A stretch of 64,000 nucleotides of DNA, taken from positions 1 through 64,000 of the forward strand of contig JAHHHM010000001.1 in the NCBI GenBank assembly GCA_019359355.1, given 5' to 3'. Positions 50,141 through 59,400 of the stretch are shown here, one piece after another. The translations under genes and the position numbers were made by a program. How positions within the stretch are numbered: the stretch's first letter is position 1; each line of letters starts with the position of its first letter. This DNA is from Microcoleus vaginatus WJT46-NPBG5. Lineage in GTDB: Bacteria > Cyanobacteriota > Cyanobacteriia > Cyanobacteriales > Oscillatoriaceae. The notes under the pieces were generated by a model. That model saw only the letters and a program-made list of their open reading frames with translations. It was not told where the DNA came from and did no database searches.

Positions 50141-52918
50141 TTAGAAGGACAAACTGTAGCCTACAGTGACCGTTCTGCCTCTAGCTGCGGTGTCCAGAGA
50201 ATCTAGAAAACCACCCAGCCATTGAGATTGGACAGTGGAATACTGCTCGTTTAACAAGTTTTGAACGCCAATTTGTAGCGTTCCCCGCCCGATCTGAATG
50301 CTGCTGAGGTAGTCTACTGTGATGTAACTTTCAATCGGTGCACCATCCAGTCCCGCTTCAAAGCCGGCACTACGATTACCGCTAAAGAGCAATTGCAAAC
50401 GATTACTCCAGCCTGGTGTGGTTTGGTTCTCGATATAAGCTGTCAGTTTTATCGGCTGAATGTTACTACTATCAAGGGCCAGATATTCGCCATCTTCATC
50501 ATCATCACTTTCACCTTCTGTCCAGCTTGCGGTTCCGCCGAGTTGCCATGTATCTGTAGGCTGCCAATCAACGGTGGCTTCAGCGCCGTAAATACGTTGT
50601 GGGGCGCGGACAATTTGTAATCGACCGTTTTCCTCCTCTTGCAGGGTGGAACCAAGTTTTGAGGTATTGTAGAAACCGGCCAGGGAAACTTGCACCTGAG
50701 ACCACTGACCTCGAATGCCAAGTTCGTAGTTATTCGTTTTGATCGGTTCTGTTACCTGCAAATCTGAGTTAACCGCAACAAAACCTTCTGGAGGTCTGCG
50801 GAGAATGCGACCAAAATCTGGGATGGAAAAACCTTGGGCAAAGTTAGTAAAGAAACTAACTTCTTCCGTGGCTTTATAAACAAGGCCGGCATTAAAAACC
50901 GTTGCATCAAAATCCCGATCTCCCCCTTCAATCGGCTGATCTTCTGAGGTGATATAGTCGTTAACGCTCAGTCCGATGCGTTCATGACGCAACCCGCCAC
51001 TTAAAAGAAATTGCTCGCTAACATCCCATTGCGCCTGGGCAAACAGACCCAGGTTATTCACTTCATAAGGGGGCACAAAAACGCGCTCTCCGATTTTTCG
51101 CAGAACGGTACCTCCGCTTGCATCGAACTCTTCCGGGTCAAAAACTTGAAACGTCTGGGCGATATCCTCATTTACATAATCAACCCCCCAAAGTAAGCTG
51201 GCAGCCTCACTAAAAGGGGTGTCAATTTGCAATCGTCCGCCTAAGCGTTCTGTTTCCTGTCGGGAATTGACAACATCAGTCGGGCTTTCTGGCTCGAAAA
51301 TGCGGTTGTCAAAATATGCGCCGCCACTGGCGTTATGCCGAAAGTAGGCTTGTGCCTGAACGCGGCTGCCAAAGATGTCTTGATTGGAATAATCTAGCGT
51401 TGCGACAGTATTCAGGTTTTGTGGGCCAGTAACTCCAATAAATTGTAAGTTTCTTCTCAGTGCTCTAGCTTTTTCGTCATCTTCATCTTCGTCAACGGCT
51501 GGATCGGTGACGTATTTCACTTCTTGCGTGTCACGGAAATGATTAAACGTCAGTTGGATGCGCTGTTCGTCTGTAATATCTAGGCCAACTTTGCCGAGTA
51601 AGTTAATCGTTGTGCTATCCGAAGCATCGACTTCCGCAAGGGGAATCCGATCGCCTTCGGCATCAAAAACTCCGCCAACTTTAACGACTGAGGCGCTGGT
51701 GGTAAAGTCAACATTACCCTGCCGGCCAGAAATTCCATAGACAACGTTCGAGCCGAAACTGTCTTCGATATGGCTTAAGGAGTTCGTCAGATCTGCTTGG
51801 ATTGTCGAAGTGATGCCCTCTTCACCAGGTGACCGGGTGATGATGTTGATCACACCCCCCGTCGCCCCTTCCCCATAAACTGCACTGGGGCCGCGAATGA
51901 CTTCAACTCGCTCAATGGCGCTGGGATCGATGGATCGCAGTTCTGTAACATAGGCGGTTGAAAGGTTGGTGCTCACCGGCACGCCGTCAATCAACACCAG
52001 AGGCCGGCGACCCCGCAAAGACTGACCGAAGGAACGGTAGCTTTGGTTTGGTGCCCCTAAGCCGGGAACCGTCTGGCCCAGAATATCGGGGAGGTTTCTG
52101 GAAAAGGTTGCCTGTTCTTCGATCTGTTCGCGCTCAATGACAGTGACAGAACGCGGCACGTCTTCCACTTCTTCTGCGGTTCGGGTGGCTGTCACAATCA
52201 GGTCAACAGGTCTTTCTGCTTCGGTTTGAGTGGAGTCAGGGCCAGTGGAAGGCAGTGGCGGAATTTCAGCACCCGGTTCACGAGATGGCGGAGTCGAGGG
52301 GGTTTGAACGTCTGGTTCACCGGCATCGGGTGAAGGTCTGGGGATCGGTGTTTCAGTCTCTGGTTCAGTGTCGGGTGAGGTGGGGATCGTTGGTAGTGTG
52401 GGTTGCTGACCAGAGGGCGGTGTGGGGATCGGTGCCGGCGGCCCCTCAATACTGGGTTGCTGTGATGGCCTTGTCGGTCGAGTCGGTGCCGGCTGTTGTG
52501 CGGTTGTTTCAGTACCGGGGTTGAGGCTGAGAACTAGACCCTGTTTGCTATTGCTCACTTGTGCGGTGGGTACACCTGTCTCGCCGGTGACGATGACTCG
52601 AATGCTGTAAGTATCCAGCGGGATTACTTCGATTGAGGTGATTCCTGGTGCTGGATTATCTTGACGAAATGCATTGCCAGCCGGTAAACGCAACTGAGTG
52701 GTGATCACGTCCGCAACGAAGGTTTCACCATAGCTGTAGCTGAAGACTTGCAAAGGCTTGCCATCTGCGGTTTCTAAGATAACCTCCAGGCCGCTCGACG
52801 TTGGGTTGACCCGAACGTTGGTTACTTGCGCGATTTCACTTTTTGCCGGCAAAGCGATTAACACTGATAACGCGCCTGCCAGCCCCAAACCCCTGAGAAA
52901 TTGCTGTTGTCTGTCCAT
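50141..52918 (-). CDS. TonB-dependent siderophore receptor with AMIN domain
   Basis: A 925-residue outer-membrane receptor. Signal peptide (LGLAGALSVLIALPAKS), an AMIN domain (about 28-125, VTNVRVNPTSSGLEVILETADG), a Pro-rich linker (about 140-235), plug (about 240-360: LIVTATRTAEEVEDVPRSVTVIE, LVLIDGVPVST, IERVEVIRGPSAVYGEGATGGVINIITR) and a 22-strand-type barrel ending GYSLSF with terminal Phe. AMIN domains bind the cell wall, and AMIN-TonB fusions are known in cyanobacteria such as Anabaena. It should import a ferric siderophore. It heads the minus-strand set receptor-PepSY-MFS, and divergently faces the NRPS genes. Confidence 0.93.
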   Translation of the reverse strand: MDRQQQFLRGLGLAGALSVLIALPAKSEIAQVTNVRVNPTSSGLEVILETADGKPLQVFSYSYGETFVADVITTQLRLPAGNAFRQDNPAPGITSIEVIPLDTYSIRVIVTGETGVPTAQVSNSKQGLVLSLNPGTETTAQQPAPTRPTRPSQQPSIEGPPAPIPTPPSGQQPTLPTIPTSPDTEPETETPIPRPSPDAGEPDVQTPSTPPSREPGAEIPPLPSTGPDSTQTEAERPVDLIVTATRTAEEVEDVPRSVTVIEREQIEEQATFSRNLPDILGQTVPGLGAPNQSYRSFGQSLRGRRPLVLIDGVPVSTNLSTAYVTELRSIDPSAIERVEVIRGPSAVYGEGATGGVINIITRSPGEEGITSTIQADLTNSLSHIEDSFGSNVVYGISGRQGNVDFTTSASVVKVGGVFDAEGDRIPLAEVDASDSTTINLLGKVGLDITDEQRIQLTFNHFRDTQEVKYVTDPAVDEDEDDEKARALRRNLQFIGVTGPQNLNTVATLDYSNQDIFGSRVQAQAYFRHNASGGAYFDNRIFEPESPTDVVNSRQETERLGGRLQIDTPFSEAASLLWGVDYVNEDIAQTFQVFDPEEFDASGGTVLRKIGERVFVPPYEVNNLGLFAQAQWDVSEQFLLSGGLRHERIGLSVNDYITSEDQPIEGGDRDFDATVFNAGLVYKATEEVSFFTNFAQGFSIPDFGRILRRPPEGFVAVNSDLQVTEPIKTNNYELGIRGQWSQVQVSLAGFYNTSKLGSTLQEEENGRLQIVRAPQRIYGAEATVDWQPTDTWQLGGTASWTEGESDDDEDGEYLALDSSNIQPIKLTAYIENQTTPGWSNRLQLLFSGNRSAGFEAGLDGAPIESYITVDYLSSIQIGRGTLQIGVQNLLNEQYSTVQSQWLGGFLDSLDTAARGRTVTVGYSLSF

Positions 52919-53007
52919 TGCTCCTCACACAAAAATCGAGCCAGTCACACCCTGATGATCTGCCTGAGTCCACGCCTCGTCAGTTTTAGAAGCCGTGTTC
53001 AGCCTTT

Positions 53008-53027
53008 AATGAGAAAGAATTCTAATT
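53008..53027. promoter_or_regulatory. Fur-box-like dyad 1
   Basis: AATGAGAA (53008-53015) faces TTCTAATT (53020-53027), a dyad with 7 of 8 matching positions, in the AT-rich style of cyanobacterial Fur sites. It lies 90 bp upstream of the receptor start. Assignment rests on likeness and context only. Confidence 0.35.
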
Positions 53028-53062
53028 AAATAGCAAAGTCATCCATTCTGTCAATCACAGTT

Positions 53063-53083
53063 TAATGACAATAAAATTCATTA
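53063..53083. promoter_or_regulatory. Fur-box-like dyad 2
   Basis: TAATGA (53063-53068) and TCATTA (53078-53083) are perfect arms around 9 AT-rich bases, similar to the TAATGATAATCATTA core of Fur boxes. It stands 36 bp from dyad 1, between receptor and NRPS. Confidence 0.35.
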
Positions 53084-53458
53084 CTTATTAGGGGGCATAA
53101 CCCCTCTTGCCAAGTAACAGCATTCATGAAAGCACGAAAACTGCACATTAAGCAACCCTGTGACAAAATCTTACCTTCAATAGCTGAGAAAGATTATTTG
53201 AGGTTCCTGGCAAAATTCAAAAATTTAGAACCGGCCTATTGACAATAAGTTGCATCATGGTAAGGTGAATAACTGTGAAGCCTGTTACAGATTGCATCAA
53301 GGCGCTGACAGGCCGGTGAGCGCAAAACAAGCAAAACGCGCTCTCGCAAATTCCCTACTTAAACAGCGATAAGCGTTTACTGACAAGGCTTTCAAGCTTT
53401 GACGGGATAATTTTGACTTTTTGCAGCCGTGTTCAACACTTTGGGTTGATAGAGATCT

Positions 53459-56400
53459 ATGGCGAATTATTCTCAAAACCTTTCGCAACTCTCCCTGAGT
53501 TGTGCCAATTTAGTGGAACTCCTACGCTACAGAGCATTCCACCAGCCAGAACAGATCGCTTATACCTTTTTGCCAGAGGGCGAAACTGAAGAAATCAGCA
53601 TCACTTATCAAGAATTAGATCGGCAAAGTCGGGCGATCGCAGCTCACTTGCAATCTTTGGGTGCGAGTGGGGAACGCGCTTTGCTGCTGTATCCCGCAGG
53701 ACTTGATTATCTCGTCGCCTTTTTCGGGTGTTTATATAGCCAAGTGATCGCGGTTCCGCTTTATCCACCGAAGGCGAAGCGCAATTTACCGAAAATTCAA
53801 GTTATTGCAACCGATGCACAGGCAAGTTTTGCACTGACAACAACGCGAATTGCCGGCAGTTTAGAAGCGATATTTGAGCGAGCACCGCAGTTAAACGCGA
53901 TGAACTGGTTGGCAACTGACACGCTTGCCAATGGGGAGGAAGCATGGTTAGAGCCGGCGCTCAACCGTGATGATTTGGCTTATCTGCAATACACCTCTGG
54001 CTCCACCTCCACTCCAAAAGGCGTGATGATTAGTCATGCTAATGTACTGCATAATATTGATTGTATTGATCGCGGTTTTGAACATACACAAGAAAGTATT
54101 GCCGTAACCTGGCTGCCCCATTTTCACGATATGGGGTTAATTGATGGATTATTAAAACCACTTTATAAAGGAATTCCCTGTTATTTCATGCCGCCGGCAG
54201 CGTTTATTCAGCGTCCGGTTCGGTGGCTGGAAGCAATTTCTCGTTACAAAGCCACCCATAGCGGCGGGCCAAATTTTGCTTACGATCTTTGCGCTCGTAA
54301 AATTTCGCCGGCGCAACGAGCGACACTAGATTTAAGTACCTGGCGTGTGGCTTATAACGGCGCAGAACCGATTGATAAACAAGTTTTAGAACAATTTTTT
54401 AAAGTATTTGAACCTTGCGGTTTCCGTTGGGATGCCTTTTGTCCGGCTTACGGCATGGCAGAAACAACGCTGAAAATTTCTACGGTTCATCAACAAGATG
54501 CGCCGGTTTTTCGATCTGTGGAAGCTGCGGCACTTGAGAAAAATCAAGTTGTAGAAATTGCGGAAACCGAAGCCGGTGCCAGAACGCTGGTTGGCTGCGG
54601 TTGTCCTGATTTGGATACCAATGTTGTCATTGTCAATCCTGATTTGCTGAGCCGGTGTGCTGATGGTGAAGTTGGTGAGATTTGGGTAGGCGGTGCTTCT
54701 GTAGCACAGGGATATTGGAGCCGGCAGGAAGAAACAAAGGCAACCTTTCAAGCCTATCTTTCAGATACCGGGGAAGGGCCGTTTTTACGCACCGGAGATT
54801 TAGGGTTTTTCCATAAAAAAGAGCTGTTTATTACAGGCCGGCTGAAGGATTTAATTATCATTCGGGGTCGCAATCTTTATCCCCAAGATATTGAAAGACT
54901 GGTTGAGCGTAGCCATCCCGCTTTAAGACCGGCAGCCGGTGCAGCTTTTTCCGTAGAAATTGAGCGAGAAGAACAGCTCGTCGTGGTGCAAGAGTTAGAA
55001 TCTCGACAAGCACCGAATACAGAAGAAATTGCCGCAGCCATTCGTCAAGCAATTGCTGAAGAATTTGAGGTAGAAGTTTATGGCGTCGTATTAATTAAAC
55101 CCACAACAATTCCCAAAACCACCAGTGGAAAAATTCAGCGTCGCGCTTGTAAGGCGGAATTTTTAAGCGGTGGGTTAGAGGTTTTAGGAAGTAGCCTGTT
55201 AACGTTAGTTGCAGAAAGTAATACACGTTTAACCCGTGAAATGCTATTAGCAGAAAAACTAGAAGCACGGGTGCCGATTCTGGAAGCTTACCTTTTAGAA
55301 CAGGTGGCGCGAGTCCTGCCAATTAAATTAGCTGCTGACTCATTACAGCAGCCTTTAAATAGCTTAGGACTTGATTCTTTAAAAGTTTTTGAGCTAAAAA
55401 ATAAAATTGAAACTGACCTCGGAGTGAGTTTATCGATTTCAGACTTTTTTGAAGAAATCAATCTGTCTCAGTTGGCTGGACAAATTCTTGAGCAAGTGGC
55501 AGAAATCCCGGCCATCTCAGCAATTGTGCCAATTTCTGGCAAAGAGAATATTCCGTTATCTTTTGCTCAAGAACGGTTGTGGTTTTTTGATCAATTAGAG
55601 CCGGCTAACCCCTTTTATAACCTCTGCTCGACGATCCGTTTAACAGGAAACCTTGATGTAGAAGCATTGAGGAAAAGTTTAAATGAGATTGTCTGCCGGC
55701 ATGAAGTGTTAAGAACCACATTTGCTGTCGTAGAAGGGCAGCCGGTGCAGGTGATTCATCCCAATCGGGATTTTGAATTGCCGGTTTTTGATTTCGCTCA
55801 AAATGAAAATCAGAAATCCTCTTCTCAAGAGGGCAATAAAATTCAAGATTTCATTCTAGAGGAAGCAAGAACCCCTTTTAACTTAGAACAAGACTCTCTA
55901 TTACGTGTGAAACTGCTGCGGCTATCCGAAAGTGAACACGTTCTGATTTTGACAGCGCATCATATTGTATTTGATGGTTGGTCAATGGGAGTGCTTCTCC
56001 GAGAAATTTCCACACTTTATCAAGCGGTTTCCGAGGGTAAGATAGCCTCACTGCCTCCATTACCCATTCAGTATGCAGATTTTGCTGTTTGGCAACGTCA
56101 ATGGTTGCAGGGAGAGGTTTTAGAAAAGCAGCTAGCTTACTGGAAACAACAGCTAAGCGGAAGCCTGCCGGTGTTAAATTTACCGACAGATTTTCCTCGC
56201 CCTGCGGTTCAAACGTTTCAGGGGAAACGACAAACGTGGGAGTTTTCTAAAGGTTTAACGGAGGCGATTTTTGAATTAAGCCGGCAAGAAAAGACAACTG
56301 TATTCATGACTTTGCTGGCAGCATTCAAAGTATTGCTTTACCGCTACACCGGGCAAGAAGATATTTTAATTGGTTCGCCGATTGCTAACCGTAATCGAGC

Positions 56401-59400
56401 AGAAATAGAACCCTTAATTGGCTTTTTTGTCAATACTTTAGTGCTGCGAACTGATTTGGCCGGCAATCCCAGTTTCCAAGCGTTACTGAGTCGAGTCCGC
56501 GAAGTCGCTTTAGGTGCTTACGCTCATCAAGATTTGCCCTTCGAGAAGCTAGTAGAGGAATTGCAACCAGAGCGAGATTTAAGCCATTCCCCAGTCTTTC
56601 AAGTTGCTTTTGTCTTCCAAAATAATTTGACGCAGACTTTGGAGTTGCCGGCATTGAAATTGAGTTCAAAAGAAGTAGACACCGGCACAGCTAATTTTGA
56701 TTTAACGCTGTTTGTAGAAGAAACAGAACAGGGATTAATTGCCACTTGGGAATATAACACTGATTTATTCCAAGCCGGCACGATTACTCGGATGACGGGG
56801 CATTTCCAAACGCTACTAGAAGCAATTGTTGCCAACCCAGAACAGCGAATTTCCGAACTGCCACTTTTAACCCCAGAAGAACAGCAGCAGATTCTCATTG
56901 CGTGGAATAACACGCTGACAGATTATCCCCAGGATATGCGCGTTCACCAGCTCTTTGAAGCCCAAGTCGAGCGCACACCCAATGCTGTCGCGGTAGTATT
57001 TGAAAACCAAAAACTGACTTATCAAGAACTAAATCAAAGAGCGAATCAACTTGCTGGCTATTTACAAAGTCTCGGCATTAAGCCAGAAGTTTTAGTGGGA
57101 ATTTGCATTGAACGCTCGATTGAAATGCTGGTTTGCATTCTAGGAACTCTCAAAGCCGGCGGCGCTTATGTTCCTCTTGATCCAGCCTATCCAAAAGATC
57201 GCCTTGCTCTCATGTTAGAGGACGCACAGGTGCAGGTATTATTAACTCAAAAACACCTGATTCAAAGCCTGCCCCAAGATCAAGCTCAGGTTGTGTGTCT
57301 AGATGAATATCAATTAGATAGTTTTAACAAAAATAGCAATGCTCAATCCTATCCTTCTAGTCCCTCTAATCTAGCCTATGTAATTTATACTTCTGGCTCT
57401 ACAGGACGCCCTAAAGGTGTGCAGATCACGCACGCTTCTGTCATTAACTTTTTAAGGTCAATGCAGAACCGACTAGGAGTGACAGAAAAAGAAATTTTTC
57501 TAGCACAAACGTCTCTCTCATTTGATATTGCTGTCTTGGAACTTTGCTTGCCACTCATTACAGGTGCTTGCCTTATTTTGATTAGCCGCGAAGTCGCATC
57601 TAATGGCACAGAATTATTAAAAACCTTGAGCAGTTCTGGCGCGACATTTATGCAAGCAACTCCAGCAACTTGGCAAATGCTTTTAGCAGCGGGATGGCAG
57701 AAAAGCCCGAATTTAAAAATTCTCTGCGGTGGTGAAGCTTTACCGCGAAAGCTTGCCAATGAGTTGCTTGAAAGAGGTGAGAACGTATGGAACCTTTATG
57801 GACCCACAGAAACTACGATTTGGTCTACTATCTATCAGGTTGAGGGGAATGATCAGCCTGTTTCCATTGGTAATCCGATTGCAAATACACAACTTTATAT
57901 CCTCGATAAACATCTGCAACCCGTGCCGGTTGGTATTCAAGGGGAACTTTATATTGGAGGTGCCGGCCTTGTTAGGGGATATTTAAATCGGCCTGATTTA
58001 ACGGCTGAGAAATTTATTGCTAATCCATTTAGCCAAGATTCAAATAGCCGACTGTATAAAACCGGCGACTTAGCCCGTTATTTACTCGATGGCACAATAG
58101 AATATCTCGGACGAATTGACAATCAAGTTAAAATTCGCGGTTTCCGCATTGAATTGGGCGAAATTGAAGCAAAATTACTCGAAAACCCGGCAGTTCGAGA
58201 AGCGGTGGTTGTGGCGCGCGAGGAGAGTTTAGGAAATAAGCGGTTAGTGGCTTATGTGGTTCCTCAACAGCAATCAATTGCGCTCAAATCGAGTGATTTA
58301 CGTGAGGATTTGCAGCAAAAATTGCCAGATTATATGGTGCCGGCCAGTTTTGTGATTTTGGAGGCTCTGCCTTTAACTCCCAATGGTAAGGTTGATCGCA
58401 AAGCACTGCCTGCACCTGAGAAAATCCCATCAGAATTAGTATCTACTTTCATAGCGCCGCGCACTCCACAAGAACAGGAACTTGCCGATATTTGGGCGGA
58501 TGTTTTAGGTGTTGAACAAATTGGAATTAACGACAAATTCTTTGAATTAGGAGGACATTCTATACTGGCAACTCGACTCGTTGCTAAAGTACATGAAGCA
58601 TTTCAGGTTGACTTACCTTTGCGATGCCTATTTCAATTTCCTACTGTCGCAACTTTGGGGAATTTTATTGCTCAGCAAAAAGCAAAACAAACAGATAAAA
58701 AACTATCTGTCAATTCTTTACCAGCAGTCCTACCCCATAAAGAGAGCCGGCATCAACCCTTCCCTCTCACAGATATTCAGCAAGCTTACTGGCTCGGGCG
58801 AAGTGGTGCATTTGAATTAGGAAATGTGGCCACACATATTTATGTGGAAATCGACACCGTTAATTTAGATTTGGAGCGATTCAGTAAAGCTTGGCAAAAG
58901 TTAGTTGAACGTCATGAAATGCTGCGAGCAATTATCTTAGCAAATGGGCAGCAGCAGATTTTAGAAAAGGTGCCGTTTTATCCAATTCGCGTCTTAGATT
59001 TGCGGCAACAAAGTCCTGAAATGGTCAAGTCTAGACTTGAAGGAATTCGCAATTCGTTATCCCATCAAATACTACCGTGTGACCGCTGGCCTTTATTTGA
59101 AATTCGGGCATCTCAATTAGATGAGCAGCAAATCCGGCTTCACTTCAGTTTTGATGCCTTAATTGGTGATGCTTGGAGTTTCCAAATTATTGGACAAGAA
59201 CTAGCCAAGCTTTATCAAAATGCCAAAAACACATTGAATCCTCTTCAAATCTCTTTCCGAGATTATGTGTTAGGTGAAATTGCCAGCCGCAATTCAGAAC
59301 AATATCAGCGTTCTTTGCAGTATTGGCAAAAGCGGCTTTCCAGTTTACCCCCAGCACCCGAACTGCCTTTAGCTCAAAATCCTGCTGCTATTAAACAACC

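Larger units (their letters stand above)
52919..53458. other. Divergent promoter region, receptor versus NRPS
   Basis: These 540 bp contain two Fur-box-like dyads near the receptor side and a small AGGGG/CCCCT hairpin (about 53090-53105). No gene is supported; a 63-codon minus-strand frame at 53297-53488 overlaps the NRPS start and has no family. Confidence 0.5.
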
